A stretch of DNA of 64,000 nt from Anabaena sp. 4-3 (GTDB taxonomy: Bacteria; Cyanobacteriota; Cyanobacteriia; Cyanobacteriales; Nostocaceae), in NCBI RefSeq assembly GCF_001597745.1, contig NZ_LUHJ01000026.1, positions 375,886 to 439,885 of the forward strand, in the 5' to 3' direction. Position numbers and translations under genes: made by a program. The notes beneath the pieces were generated by a model. It did not search any database. It was not told the origin of the DNA and saw only the letters and a program-made list of their open reading frames with translations. This document shows positions 48,885-60,905 of the stretch, in pieces (the stretch's first letter is position 1; each line of letters begins with the position of its first letter).

Positions 48885-49670
48885 CTAGTCCTCAGTTTTG
48901 AAAAAGATTTCATGGTCATTTAAAAACTGTTTGACAAAGCCCGACGGTAAGCTTTGGAGTTGGGAGGAGTAGGAAGCGATCGCGCGATTTTTTTGTTCTT
49001 GTACCCCAGCAATGGCAACTCTATAGGCTGCTGCTATATCCTGAAGCTTTAGCAGGATAAATAATGGCGACCTCCAAAATAACCACACGGGATACTGATA
49101 AAAATCAACTTGAATATTTGCGGCTTTAATTGCTGTTTTTACTAATGTAAATGTCGCTTCATGGTCTTGATGACAATCTTGGCGATGGGGAACATAAACT
49201 TCTTCTGGCTGATAATAGTTTATCATTGCAGCTAACTGTTTAATTATCTGTTGATATTCTTCATTTTCTAATTTCTTTAAACCTCCATCTGCTTTAGCTA
49301 AAAAGTGAATATCTGTGGCTGCTACCCCTAGAATTTCTAATGCTTTTATCGCTTCTTGTTTGCGAGTTTCAATGATGTGATTCTGCGCATCTTGATTTAA
49401 TGCTTCTGCACCCGCGCCATTAGTCAAAAATACCACGACCACAGGTATTCCTAATGCGCGTTTTTGGGCAATCATCCCGCCACAGCCAAAGGTTTCATCA
49501 TCTTGATGGGGAGAAAATACCATTGCTGATTTCTGACTTAAACCTAGTTTTTGACTTCCAGCAAACAACAGCCAATTCCATAGTAATTTAGAGTGTAAAT
49601 ATTGCAGTTTCTCTAGCCATTGGTTAGGCATGAGCTTTTGTAATTGCTGGAGGTGATTTTTCATGGTCAT
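48885..49670 (-). CDS. PIG-L family deacetylase
   Basis: A 261-residue LmbE/PIG-L-type metal-dependent deacetylase. Zinc-binding and catalytic motifs are FSPHQDDETFGCGG near residues 52-65 (a HxDD pattern), VPHRQDCHQDHEATF near 156-170 (H-x-x-H), and FLTNGAGAE near 80. It removes acetyl groups from GlcNAc-type residues. Its closeness to GT genes suggests it deacetylates a lipid-linked or polymerised amino sugar, though soluble thiol (mycothiol-like) substrates are possible in the family. The frame is complete. There is no signal peptide, so it acts in the cytoplasm. Confidence 0.88.
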   Translation of the reverse strand: MTMKNHLQQLQKLMPNQWLEKLQYLHSKLLWNWLLFAGSQKLGLSQKSAMVFSPHQDDETFGCGGMIAQKRALGIPVVVVFLTNGAGAEALNQDAQNHIIETRKQEAIKALEILGVAATDIHFLAKADGGLKKLENEEYQQIIKQLAAMINYYQPEEVYVPHRQDCHQDHEATFTLVKTAIKAANIQVDFYQYPVWLFWRSPLFILLKLQDIAAAYRVAIAGVQEQKNRAIASYSSQLQSLPSGFVKQFLNDHEIFFKTED

Positions 49671-49819
49671 ATTGTTGTATTCTCTACAAACTTAAAATCT
49701 ATTTTGTGTGTTACTGGTATTTTTATTTCTTGAGAGAATAAACAAGATTATAAGTTCATTATTATGAAGAACAGATAAAGAATGATTGTGAAAAAGATGT
49801 GGTTTAATTTAGACCAAAA

Positions 49820-49857
49820 ATCAAAACCCCGACTGTTTAAACAGTCGGGGTTTTGAT
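49820..49857. terminator. bidirectional terminator-like palindrome
   Basis: A perfect 38-base palindrome with AAAACCCCGACTG on the left and its complement on the right around TTTAAA. It lies about 30 bases after the stop of the minus-strand beta-propeller gene. The A and T stretches at the ends give a T-run on both strands, so it can terminate in either direction. Confidence 0.85.
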
Positions 49858-49887
49858 TTGTGATACTTGAGAATGTTGATAAAATCT

Positions 49888-52098
49888 TTACAGGCGATAG
49901 ACAATTACTTTGCCTTTCCAATTTTCTTCAACAAATACCAGATATTCACCATTAGCACGACGCACAGCACGAATACCTTGAGGGATATCAATCCAACCGC
50001 TTTCACCTGCAACTTCTGGGCCTGGTTTTAATGTTTTGACTAAAGTTCCTGTCTTAGCATTATAAACATTGACTACGGCGGTTTTAGATGTCACGGAAAA
50101 AACATAATCGCCAGCGATACTCATAGCTGCGGTGACAATTTCCCGCTTACCTGTGGTGTCGTGGGGGACAACAATTCGCCAACGGGGTTGACGATTGCCT
50201 TGACTCCAATTATCAAACCTGGCAATTTCCGAACCGGCGGCTTTGGCATCATCCCCAATTGATGGATGTTCCGCCGTGAAGCCTGATAAATACATGGTGT
50301 CGGTTTCGGGGAAATATTCGATGCGGCGTAAATCTGTAAAAAAGCTGGGAGTCTTATCCTTTTTCATGGTACGATAGCTGTAAATCGGATTACCATGAGC
50401 ATCTAGTCCTTGAACGGGATAATGACGAATGCCGTCTTGAGTGCGTAAGGTTTTCCAGACATCACCTTTGCTGTCTACCCACCATCCCCCCATGTAAGGA
50501 TAGTCTTGGCTAGTGTCGTATTCACCTTGATCAAAAGCACCGTTACCGTTGCGATCGCGCCAAATCCATTCCCCCTTTTGCGGTTGATAAGCTGGCCATT
50601 TACCACTCATTGCTGCTTTACCATCCCCACGAGTACCGACAAACATCCCGGCGGGAATGGCAATTTTACCATCCTTAGCGGGATTGAAACGATACACTTG
50701 CAGAAAACTGGTGTACATATCTGTGAGGAAGATGAAAGGCTTACCGTTGATGCGGCGCACAAAGGTAGCATCTGGGGATGTATGCAAACGGGGATCTTGA
50801 GGATATTTGAATGGATTTAAGGTATAGGCTTTGTAAGTCCATTGTTTACCCGCCGGTTTACTATAATCCATTGCAAATTGTTCTTGCTTAGTGAAAACGC
50901 TTAACCCATCACTTTGAGGATCAGCATCAGCATTTTCTACAAAGAATAATCCTAATAATTGCCAAATTTGCTTACCTGATGGGGAAAATTTTCTTAAATC
51001 TGTGCCGGAATTATTAAACCCATTACTATTAACATAAATATTGCCTTGCTTATCTGCACCTACGCCAGTCAAACCATAAAATTTTAAGCTGTGGACTTCT
51101 CCGGGTACACCGCTATAAATTCCGCCTTTGTTACCGAAGGTTCCCACTTGTACAGGCTGATTTTTGATATTGTAAATCAATACTTGCTGACGAGTACCGT
51201 TGTCTGTAACTAAAAGTCTGTTTTGGTGATCGATAGCGATCGCCGTTGGTACACTAACATTAGTAATCTGTTGTGGTAATTGCTTTCCGGCTGGAGTGTA
51301 GCGTACAATCTTCGCAGGATTACTGGCATTTTTACGTTGAATAATCCAAAGATTATCCTGTTGATCAACTGCGATCGCTCCTGGTCTAGCAATACTAAAA
51401 CTACGTTTTTCCTGCATTGTATCAGGATTGTAGACGCGAATTTTGTTAGTAGCAAAATCACTAACAAATAACTCATTACCTATCGTTGCTAACCCAGTAA
51501 CTTCACTTTTGTTACTGACAATTAACATACTTTTATCCCAACCCCTTCCCCCAGGGAAAGGCGCAGGTTTTCCTGATAAGTCGTAACGTCTGACACAATA
51601 CCAAGTTGTTCCTTCGGCGGGATAATCTTGATCTATTTTGCCAACAGCACCTTGAATCATCGCCATGTAAATATATTTGCTGTCGGCTGTGATAGCTTCC
51701 CCACCGCCTCGACTCCAACCGTGAGTATCACGCAGAATCGCCACAACATCGGCATCCTTATATATTGATGCTTCTGCACCTGCTTCATCCCAATGACTAT
51801 TAGTATAAATAGTGCCATTGGAAGCAACATACATTCCTTCAATATAATTCTGTACCCACTTATTCCCACCACGAAAAGTATTACCTATCCAAGATGTTTT
51901 ATAAGTAGTTGCGGGAACACTACTTATAGTTTCATCTATGGGAATACCAACGGTAGTCAGAATTAAACCCGTCATCACTGCCAAAAAAAATAGTAAAAAT
52001 TTTAATTGGCGAAACTTAAGATTGAGCGATAAATTTCTGAGGCTTTGGACTAACTTTAGCTGTACTTTACGCAAATACTGAAATATTTGGCTTCTCAT
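49888..52098 (-). CDS. membrane-anchored beta-propeller (NHL-like) protein
   Basis: A 736-residue protein with an N-terminal basic segment and a hydrophobic helix (about 33-51, LKFLLFFLAVMTGLILTTV), followed by a large extracytoplasmic region. Repeated blades are visible, such as ARPGAIAVDQQDNLWI near 250, VSVPTAIAIDHQNRLLV near 283 and GLTGVGADKQGNIYVN near 345. DRNGNGAFDQGE near 510 is an EF-hand-like calcium loop. The last third has a further propeller-like unit. It likely acts in the periplasm or at the surface, perhaps as a binding scaffold or an enzyme on glycans. Next to GT and deacetylase genes a glycan role is plausible. No catalytic residue set is recognised. Confidence 0.75.
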   Translation of the reverse strand: MRSQIFQYLRKVQLKLVQSLRNLSLNLKFRQLKFLLFFLAVMTGLILTTVGIPIDETISSVPATTYKTSWIGNTFRGGNKWVQNYIEGMYVASNGTIYTNSHWDEAGAEASIYKDADVVAILRDTHGWSRGGGEAITADSKYIYMAMIQGAVGKIDQDYPAEGTTWYCVRRYDLSGKPAPFPGGRGWDKSMLIVSNKSEVTGLATIGNELFVSDFATNKIRVYNPDTMQEKRSFSIARPGAIAVDQQDNLWIIQRKNASNPAKIVRYTPAGKQLPQQITNVSVPTAIAIDHQNRLLVTDNGTRQQVLIYNIKNQPVQVGTFGNKGGIYSGVPGEVHSLKFYGLTGVGADKQGNIYVNSNGFNNSGTDLRKFSPSGKQIWQLLGLFFVENADADPQSDGLSVFTKQEQFAMDYSKPAGKQWTYKAYTLNPFKYPQDPRLHTSPDATFVRRINGKPFIFLTDMYTSFLQVYRFNPAKDGKIAIPAGMFVGTRGDGKAAMSGKWPAYQPQKGEWIWRDRNGNGAFDQGEYDTSQDYPYMGGWWVDSKGDVWKTLRTQDGIRHYPVQGLDAHGNPIYSYRTMKKDKTPSFFTDLRRIEYFPETDTMYLSGFTAEHPSIGDDAKAAGSEIARFDNWSQGNRQPRWRIVVPHDTTGKREIVTAAMSIAGDYVFSVTSKTAVVNVYNAKTGTLVKTLKPGPEVAGESGWIDIPQGIRAVRRANGEYLVFVEENWKGKVIVYRL

Positions 52099-52897
52099 GC
52101 AGTAAGTTTCCCAACATTTTATCTATTGCTAGGGTAAGTTAATTAATCTTATCTAGTCATAAGTAATAAATAATCATCTGTCAAATCCAATATTTGATAG
52201 TTAGCATTAGTAATTATTATTTATATTTTTAACCTCCATAAATAGTAATCAAGTAATCATTCATACTGTACCTTACCTAGCACAACTTGTAAGACAATAG
52301 TGGAACTATTGACTTGATGAAATTGTTAAATTTAAAACAATCTATTTATATTAACTGCCCATCATGCCTTTGACGAGCAGACATATACATACATAACAAA
52401 TAGTTACGGCTTCATATTTCATGTTTAACAAATTTTTATCAAAACCACATCATTGGTTTATTTTTGCTATGAGTTTGTCTAAAAGAATATTAATTGTGTT
52501 TATATTGACTTTTTTCTCAAATTTAGTAACTATAGATTTCAAAAAAAATTATTTATTGCTACTGGTAGTTTTACTATCTTTACGTTGTCTAGTATGAGGC
52601 TGTGCGAATAAACACCTCATTGGAATTGAAATGAGGTATCTACCATTTCTTTCACAAAAACAGGTAAGTTTTGATATATCCATAATCAGGAGATGATTCA
52701 TTTAATAAAATCTTTAAATACTAGATGATTCCATATAAAATCTCTATTTTATCATAGGAAAAATTTACTGATTAGATAGATGAGAAGCGAATATAAATAC
52801 TAAAGACTGTCGATGTACTGTTATATACAAAACAAATAAATGGGTTTTTGTATAGAAATAAACAGAAATATTTTGGCGAACAAATTGGAGATAAATA
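52099..52897. other. intergenic between divergent genes, no gene seen
   Basis: About 800 AT-rich bases between the propeller gene and the next plus-strand GT4 gene. Both promoters should be here. I see no credible gene. Two partly complementary stretches, AATAAACACCTCATTGGAA and AATGAGGTATCTACC (about 52607-52640), may form a small hairpin. Confidence 0.5.
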
Positions 52898-54067
52898 GTG
52901 AAAGATAAAACAGCTAATATTAGTTCAACCTCTGCTTCTATTCTCACTTTAGGAACAGGCTGGTTTCCGAAAACACCTGGAGGATTAGAACGTTATGTGT
53001 ATGAGCTAATTCATACATTAGCGGCGGATAAATACCAAGTAGAATTATGTGGAGTAGGTTTACCAAACACAGAATTAAATTTACCAATCACACTGACTAA
53101 CTTAGCATCACCAGATACTTCTATCTGGCGAAGACTATGGTCTATTAGGAAAAATTTCCAACAACATAGAAGAAGTAAACCCGATGCGATTAATTTACAT
53201 TTTGCATTATATAGCTTTCCGATTTTAGATATTTTACCGAAAGGAGTGCCGATTACGTTTAACTTTCATGGCCCTTGGGCTTCGGAAAGTAAACAGGAGA
53301 TGGTGAATAATCAACTGAGCATTTTTATGAAGCGTCGGCTGATCGAACAAACGACTTATCATCGCTGCGATCGCTTCATAGTTCTTAGTAAAGCTTTTGG
53401 CAATATTTTACATAAACAATATAAAGTTTCGTGGAAGCAAATCCATATTATTCCCGGTGGTGTTAATATCGAGAAATTCCAACCAAACTTATTACAAACA
53501 GCCGCTCGTCAGCAGTTAGGCTGGCCAGATAGTCGCCCTATTTTATTTACATCCCGGCGGTTAGTAAACCGGATGGGACTAGATAAATTGTTGGCAGCTA
53601 TAGCAATTATTAAACCAAAAGTACCTGATGTTTGGTTGGCGATCGCAGGTCGAGGATATCTCAAAACTACTCTAGAACAACAAGCGAAAGCATTAGGCTT
53701 AGAAAACAATGTGAAATTCCTAGGTTTTCTCCCAGATGAACAGTTACCCATAGCCTACCAAGCTGCTAATTTAACTGTGATGCCAAGCCAATCTTTTGAA
53801 GGATTTGGATTAGCAATCCTAGAATCTTTAGCTTGCGGCACCCCCGTTTTATGTACACCAATCGGGGGGATGCCAGAAATTTTGCAACCCTTTTCACCAG
53901 AGTTAATCACCACTTCTACCGAAGTTTCAGCCATTGCCGAAAAATTAGAACAGATATTACTAGGACAAATGCCCACGCCGTCACGGGTAGATTGTCGTCA
54001 GTATGCTGCAACTAACTTCAATTGGCAAAAAATCGGTCAGCAAGTGCGTCAAGTTCTCTTGGCTTAA
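52898..54067 (+). CDS. glycosyltransferase family 4
   Basis: A 389-residue GT-B enzyme starting at GTG, with TTGGAG 8 bases upstream as ribosome binding site. It has LGTGWFPKTPGGLERYVYEL near residue 17 (donor-side loop), NFHGPWASESKQEM near 127, and FEGFGLAILESLACGTP (E-x7-E, about 294-310). It should use a nucleotide sugar to extend a glycan in the cytoplasm. It heads a plus-strand group with the exostosin-like and another GT4 gene. Confidence 0.9.
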   Translation: MKDKTANISSTSASILTLGTGWFPKTPGGLERYVYELIHTLAADKYQVELCGVGLPNTELNLPITLTNLASPDTSIWRRLWSIRKNFQQHRRSKPDAINLHFALYSFPILDILPKGVPITFNFHGPWASESKQEMVNNQLSIFMKRRLIEQTTYHRCDRFIVLSKAFGNILHKQYKVSWKQIHIIPGGVNIEKFQPNLLQTAARQQLGWPDSRPILFTSRRLVNRMGLDKLLAAIAIIKPKVPDVWLAIAGRGYLKTTLEQQAKALGLENNVKFLGFLPDEQLPIAYQAANLTVMPSQSFEGFGLAILESLACGTPVLCTPIGGMPEILQPFSPELITTSTEVSAIAEKLEQILLGQMPTPSRVDCRQYAATNFNWQKIGQQVRQVLLA

Positions 54068-54159
54068 ATAGTAATTGTCTCAACAACAATTTAATAGCTA
54101 AGTGACATCTCTGTGATTGTAAAAATCAATTCCACTCGGACACCGGAGATAAAATTTCT

Positions 54160-55290
54160 ATGCTTGCAATTAATGCACTTGCTAATCAATACTATATCTA
54201 CATCAAAAAAGGACAGCAACCAATTCCTTGGGATATATACGACAGCAAGCCACCAGTTAAATTTGGTTTAACTGATTATTTGAGTAAAGTATTTCAAGCT
54301 ATAGAAACAAGTTCGGCGATTCGTGATTTCATCTTTTATATAACCTGGGATGAAATGGATGAATTGCCAACTTATGGTCAAAATGTAGTTGTTTTTGTTG
54401 TCGGAGACGAATGGTATCGGACACCAATGTATGCTCATAAAGTCAGGGCTGTATTTAAATGTATAGGAACTCGTCCCGTCTTAGGATGTAATCCTCTACT
54501 TCAGCCTTCTTTGCTGAACTTGCTCACCTTAATTCAATTTCTCAGAATCTTAATTGTTTCCTTCCCTGGATTAGCAAATTATCAATACCACAAATTGAAA
54601 AGTTGGTTATCAGGTAAAGGTAAAATCACTCCAATTTATGACATTCCTCTAGGGTATAACAATTCCAAAAATCTACCAATTAAGCCCATCGAAGCACGGC
54701 TGTATGATACTTATTTCTCTGGTAGTATTGTACACATATCTTATCCGATATGGTCTTTGAAGCATTGGCTAGGAACTCCCAAAAGCTTGGCGAGAAAACT
54801 GATGATTTCTAGTCTCCAAAAATTGCAACGCAAAAATCCCCATTATCAAGTCGAATTAGCAATTACAGCAGGTTTTCATGACAGAAAACCTGAAGATGAG
54901 CGTAGTTATTGCGAAATTATGATGGATACTAAAATCTGTGTTGTTCCTAGAGGCACATCTTTTGAGACAAATCGGTTATTTGAAGGTATGAAATATGGTT
55001 GCGTTGTCGTTACAGAAGCTTTACCTTCACGGTGGTATTTAGACGGCGTGCCTGTGATTCAAATTAAAGATTGGCGGGATTGGGAAAAAGTTTTAGAAAA
55101 CCTACTACGTAATCCGCAATTAATCCAAGAAATGCACCATAAATCTCTGGATTGGTGGCAAAATAAATGCTCAGAAACTGTTGTGGCGGAATACGTTGTT
55201 AAACAATTGAATGCCAGTATTACACTCAGCAGTCAACAGCAAAACCTATTACCAATAGCAAATTTGTCTATGTCTTTAACTCCACCCTAA
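54160..55290 (+). CDS. exostosin-like glycosyltransferase
   Basis: A 376-residue protein with the exostosin-type C-terminal domain. Seen are FSGSIVHISYP near residue 188, a long helical stretch, then CEIMMDTKICVVPRGTSFETNRLFEGMKYGC (quoted in two overlapping motifs: MMDTKICVVPRGTS and RLFEGMKYGCVVV, about 267-295), followed by LPSRWYLDGVPVI. This resembles the GT47-like region of exostosins, in which the R-FE-x-GC pattern binds the donor sugar. No signal peptide is seen; a helix (about 125-145) may contact the membrane. It follows the GT4 gene by 92 bases. Confidence 0.75.
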   Translation: MLAINALANQYYIYIKKGQQPIPWDIYDSKPPVKFGLTDYLSKVFQAIETSSAIRDFIFYITWDEMDELPTYGQNVVVFVVGDEWYRTPMYAHKVRAVFKCIGTRPVLGCNPLLQPSLLNLLTLIQFLRILIVSFPGLANYQYHKLKSWLSGKGKITPIYDIPLGYNNSKNLPIKPIEARLYDTYFSGSIVHISYPIWSLKHWLGTPKSLARKLMISSLQKLQRKNPHYQVELAITAGFHDRKPEDERSYCEIMMDTKICVVPRGTSFETNRLFEGMKYGCVVVTEALPSRWYLDGVPVIQIKDWRDWEKVLENLLRNPQLIQEMHHKSLDWWQNKCSETVVAEYVVKQLNASITLSSQQQNLLPIANLSMSLTPP

Positions 55291-55357
55291 AGAGGATTAG
55301 GGATTTGAGATTTTGCTAGCATAAAACTAAATGTTCTTTAAGCAAGTCTGATATTGT

Positions 55358-55455
55358 CATATCTTGCAGCATTCTCAATAAGTGTTAGGTGGGCATTGCC
55401 AACAATATAAAACTCAGGGTTTTAGCTACTAAAAAGCAATGCCCACCCTACAATT
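55358..55455. repeat. related copy B of the miniature element
   Basis: CATATCTTGCAGC (55358-55370) and AATGCCCACCCTACAA (55431-55446) match copy A at 32688. An internal inverted repeat, GTGGGCATTGC and GCAATGCCCAC, is also present. The right end found in copy A (GGTGCAAGATG) is not seen here, so this copy is degenerate or a partial relative. Confidence 0.55.
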
Positions 55456-55519
55456 TTCTAGTATTACGCAATTGTCATAATGAAACTTTATTCACTAAAC
55501 TATCAATAATTTATTTGTG

Positions 55520-56662
55520 ATGAAAATCTTATTTTTAGACCAAAGCGGTAAACCTGGTGGGGCGGAATTGTGTTTAATTGACATTGCTAAACCTTACCGC
55601 GATCGCGCCTTAGTTGGTTTGTTTGCAGATGGTAGTTTTAAAACATTACTACAACAAAATCATATACCCGTTGAAGTTCTCACCACCCAAAAAATTCAAG
55701 TTAGAAAACAAAGTAATTTCTTCCAAGCATTTGGTAGTTTAACACAACTCGCACCCCTAATATTTAAGGTAGCCGAAACCGCGAAAAAATATGATATAAT
55801 CTATGCCAATACTCAAAAAGCATTAGTTATTGGGGCAGTAGCTAGTTTTTTAGCTCGTCGTCCCTTGGTTTATCATTTGCATGATATCCTGTCATCAGAA
55901 CACTTTAGCCAAACTAACCTTCGCGTTGCTGTTAACTTAGCTAATCGGTTTGCTACATTAGTCATTGCTAATTCCCAAGCTAGTAAAACAGCCTTTGTGC
56001 AAGCCGGAGGAAAAGCAGAAATAACTCAAGTTGTCTATAACGGTTTTGATGGAAAACTCTATCAAACCAGTCCGGCGGAAACTCAAAAACTGCGGCAACA
56101 ATTAGGAGTAGAAAAGAAATTTGTCGTTGGACAATTTAGCCGACTTTCACCGTGGAAGGGACAGCATATTTTAATCGATGCTATTGCTCAATGTCCGCCA
56201 GAAGTGACAGCAATTTTAGTTGGTGATGCTTTGTTTGGTGAACAAGATTATGTTAAACAATTACATCAACAAATTACCCAACTAGGACTAGAAAAGCGCG
56301 TGAAATTTCTGGGATTTCGGAATGATATCCCGCAATTAATGGCAGCTTGTGATTTAGTCGCCCATACTTCCATTGCACCCGAACCTTTTGGTAGAGTCAT
56401 TGTTGAGGCGATGCTGTGTGAAAAGGCTGTAGTGGCAGCTAAAGCTGGCGGTGCAACAGAATTAGTAGAACACGGAATTAATGGGTTTTTAACTACGCCT
56501 GGAGAGTCACAAGAATTAGCAGAAATTATTAATACTTGTCTGCAAGATCAACAGACAACTGCAACTATAGCGAGTCATGCTAGAACTACCGCTAGTCAAC
56601 GTTTTGATGTCGCTCATATTAATCAGCAAATTGCCGAACTATTATTAAGCTGCGCCAAATAA
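55520..56662 (+). CDS. glycosyltransferase family 4
   Basis: A 380-residue GT-B enzyme starting MKILFLDQSGKPGGAELCL; a GTG at 55517 is one codon upstream. Other motifs are PLVYHLHDILSSEHF near 116, VGQFSRLSPWKGQHIL near 206, and PEPFGRVIVEAMLCEKAVVA (E-x7-E, about 291-310). It is the last gene of the second glycan cluster and is followed by a strong hairpin. The sugar donor is unknown. Confidence 0.9.
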   Translation: MKILFLDQSGKPGGAELCLIDIAKPYRDRALVGLFADGSFKTLLQQNHIPVEVLTTQKIQVRKQSNFFQAFGSLTQLAPLIFKVAETAKKYDIIYANTQKALVIGAVASFLARRPLVYHLHDILSSEHFSQTNLRVAVNLANRFATLVIANSQASKTAFVQAGGKAEITQVVYNGFDGKLYQTSPAETQKLRQQLGVEKKFVVGQFSRLSPWKGQHILIDAIAQCPPEVTAILVGDALFGEQDYVKQLHQQITQLGLEKRVKFLGFRNDIPQLMAACDLVAHTSIAPEPFGRVIVEAMLCEKAVVAAKAGGATELVEHGINGFLTTPGESQELAEIINTCLQDQQTTATIASHARTTASQRFDVAHINQQIAELLLSCAK

Positions 56663-56665
56663 ATT

Positions 56666-56697
56666 ATGTAGAGACGTTATACATAACGTCTCTACAT
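56666..56697. repeat. 15-bp-arm palindrome after the GT4 gene
   Basis: ATGTAGAGACGTTAT (56666-56680) and its exact complement (56683-56697) surround a 2-base loop. The hairpin lies just after the stop of the GT4 gene. No T-run follows, so it may be a dispersed palindrome as well as a transcription stop. TGTAGAGACG repeats are common in Nostoc genomes. Confidence 0.7.
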
Positions 56698-56731
56698 CAA
56701 GGAATCAAGTATAATTGCAGTGATCAATTAA

Positions 56732-56992
56732 CTAGGCTACTTCCCGCAGTTGCGTGGGGATATCCACCTCTGATAATGGTAAAGCCAGTTGTTCGGTTTG
56801 AGGTACAGCCGCTTGTTCTAACACCTGAACTTCAATATTTACACTGATTAAATAACTACCTGTATCAGCACCTACTGCTTCAGCAATTAATTTAGCAATG
56901 TCTGGACGTTTTGCTGTAAGCGGATCTCTGAGGATGCAACGATCCCATTCATGCTTGGCGGTGGGGTTGAGATTGAGAATGTAATGTTTCAT
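56732..56992 (-). CDS. small conserved protein, unknown function
   Basis: An 86-residue protein starting MKHYILNLNPTAKHEWDRC (the preceding codon is also ATG, at 56995). The region LRDPLTAKRPDIAKLIAE is helical. The C-terminus is rich in Glu and Pro. No family is recognised. A longer start to 57037 is possible but less likely, as that N-terminus is Gly/Ser-rich and unlike the rest. Confidence 0.55.
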   Translation of the reverse strand: MKHYILNLNPTAKHEWDRCILRDPLTAKRPDIAKLIAEAVGADTGSYLISVNIEVQVLEQAAVPQTEQLALPLSEVDIPTQLREVA

Positions 56993-57179
56993 CATTTTAC
57001 CAGATCCTTTAATCCCTCTTCCAGAAGACCGTGACATAGCTGTTATCTTGCTGTACTAGGCTTTTTCGACGTTAGAACTATTATAGTACATTTGTACTAA
57101 ACAGGGATTGGGGACTGGGGATTGGGAAAAAGTTCTTCTCCCCTGCTCCCCTACTCCCTACTCTCTCAAGCAACAGAGG

Positions 57180-58907
57180 TTAAAAAGATTTACCGTTCTC
57201 TGGAGAGTTCAATAACTGAACATCATTCACCCAAATTGCTTGCTGAGGTACGGGAATGTCAACGCCGACTTGATCGAAGGCGATTTTCAGACGACGACGG
57301 TATTCTCGCGCTACATCCCATTGTTTGAGAGGTTGGGTTTTAATCCAGACGCGAATCATCAAACCGCGATCGCCAAAATTATCTATCCCTAAAACTTGGG
57401 GTGTTTCCACAATTTGGCGTTTCCATTGTGGATCTTGATTCATGTTGAGAGCCACATCTTTAATTAACTGCAAAGCCTGTTCAATATCAGTATGATAAGC
57501 CACTGGAATCGTTAAATCGGCTCTTGACCAACGACTCGAAAGATTCGCCACCACTTTAATTTCACTGTTGGGAATCGTAATCAAGCGTCCTTCTGCGTCT
57601 CGTAGCTGTGTCATCCGTAAGTTGAGATTTTCGACTAAGCCGCCGACATCTCCCACAGCAATCACATCGCCTAAAGCATACTGATCTTCAATGATGATCA
57701 AAAAGCCATTAATCGCATCTTTGATCAAGTTCTGCGAAGCTAAAGACACCGCCACACCGACTAAACCCGCACCCGCTAGCAGGGGGACGATATCGATACC
57801 AAAGAAAATCAAGGCTAGGAGAATGCCAACCCCCACCCAAATCAAAGTCACAATACTTTTAGTTACACCAGAGAATGTAGAAACTCGCAGTTTCAAACGT
57901 TCGGAGGTTGCGGAATTTAATAAAGCACCACTGCTGATGAGGGTTGAGGTGAAGCGGTCAATTAGGGCAAAACTCAGACGAATAACTACATAAGTCCCGA
58001 CTATAATTAGACCCAATTTTAAAGGAATTTGGGCGGCTGTGACAATCCCTACTTGCAATACCCTGGTATAAGGAAATAAACCCAAAATGATAAAACTACC
58101 ACCGCCCCAAATCCCCCCTTGGGTGATTTGAAACAAGCGTTTTTTGACTTCTTGAAAATGTTGATGTTGCTGTTGATTTAGCTGAGATGTAATATTTTCA
58201 GCGTCTTGTGAAGGGGCGGGAATAGGTTCTATGGAATTTTGTTTAGAACGACGCTGCCAAGTATAAACTCCCCAACCAGCTACAAGCATGGCGAGGGCGA
58301 TACCAGCAGCGATTTTACCTTGGTTGAGCAGAAATTGCGGCTGTCGCTCTCGTTTAGCCCGTTCTAGCCCGGTTTTCACATCTTCAACAATTTGTTGTGC
58401 CAAGATTGAGGGATCTATCTGTTGCAGTCTAGCGTCTGCGGTGGTGACAGTCATCAGGTATTTACCGTTGACTTCAATGATTGGTAATCCATTGACTGTG
58501 CGGGTATTGACTTCAACTTGTTGTGCATCTGAGCGAAAGAATTTTGTACTGATTTGTGAGAGATTCTGTTGGATATTTTGCGAACGATCTGAAAAGTTGC
58601 TTCTGGATGCGGCAATTTGAAATAATCGCCTACCATCCAAATACACCCAATCTGATACAGTTCGGTTATTCGTTTCATTGCTCAGATTGTTAGGAGCTGG
58701 CAATTGAGGTAAAAGAGGAATCTGGGCAGTAACTTTCGGCACAGAAGCAACATTCAACGCTGTTGTACCTGCGATCGCCGCAGATCCACCCCATACTGGT
58801 TTACTACCCAAAAAGCCGGGTACTGACTGGCTAGAACCTGCTGTTGCTGCCGTTGTCACCGCCACAGCTATCGTGCATCGAGCGATCGCCAAAAATTTAA
58901 AGCGCAC
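57180..58907 (-). CDS. MscS-family mechanosensitive channel
   Basis: A 575-residue protein. The first 30 residues form a signal peptide, then comes a periplasmic domain (about 75-185), one membrane helix (about 197-216), and further helices (about 265-285, 292-313, 345-362, 366-384). The MscS pore and beta domain region starts around 370, with GVAVSLASQNLIKDAINGF and QYALGDVIAVGDVGGLVENL, and continues with TIPNSEIKVVANLS. It releases small solutes under membrane tension. The N-terminal periplasmic part is characteristic of a larger cyanobacterial subgroup. The gene is complete and stands alone. Confidence 0.9.
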   Translation of the reverse strand: MRFKFLAIARCTIAVAVTTAATAGSSQSVPGFLGSKPVWGGSAAIAGTTALNVASVPKVTAQIPLLPQLPAPNNLSNETNNRTVSDWVYLDGRRLFQIAASRSNFSDRSQNIQQNLSQISTKFFRSDAQQVEVNTRTVNGLPIIEVNGKYLMTVTTADARLQQIDPSILAQQIVEDVKTGLERAKRERQPQFLLNQGKIAAGIALAMLVAGWGVYTWQRRSKQNSIEPIPAPSQDAENITSQLNQQQHQHFQEVKKRLFQITQGGIWGGGSFIILGLFPYTRVLQVGIVTAAQIPLKLGLIIVGTYVVIRLSFALIDRFTSTLISSGALLNSATSERLKLRVSTFSGVTKSIVTLIWVGVGILLALIFFGIDIVPLLAGAGLVGVAVSLASQNLIKDAINGFLIIIEDQYALGDVIAVGDVGGLVENLNLRMTQLRDAEGRLITIPNSEIKVVANLSSRWSRADLTIPVAYHTDIEQALQLIKDVALNMNQDPQWKRQIVETPQVLGIDNFGDRGLMIRVWIKTQPLKQWDVAREYRRRLKIAFDQVGVDIPVPQQAIWVNDVQLLNSPENGKSF

Positions 58908-60766
<1,859 letters not shown>

Positions 60767-60786
60767 TCATTTAAAACCCATATCCC

Positions 60787-60905
60787 GACAGGGAATTAAT
60801 TCCCTGTCTAATAGTTGAAGTCATCTAAAGATGACTAGGGAAAATGAAGGTCTTTTAGTAAACTAAAGTTTACTTTGGCTATTAGCCCGGAACTTCAGTT
60901 CTGGG
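60787..60905. repeat. array of four consecutive hairpins
   Basis: Four palindromes follow each other: GACAGGGAATT and its complement (60787-60808), AGTCATCT-AA-AGATGACT (60819-60836), AGTAAACT-AA-AGTTTACT (60857-60874) and CCCGGAACT-TC-AGTTCTGGG (60886-60905, one wobble). The last three have 8-9 bp arms, 2-base loops and CT..AG closing. The first may terminate ahcY. The set looks like a dispersed Nostoc repeat unit. Confidence 0.75.
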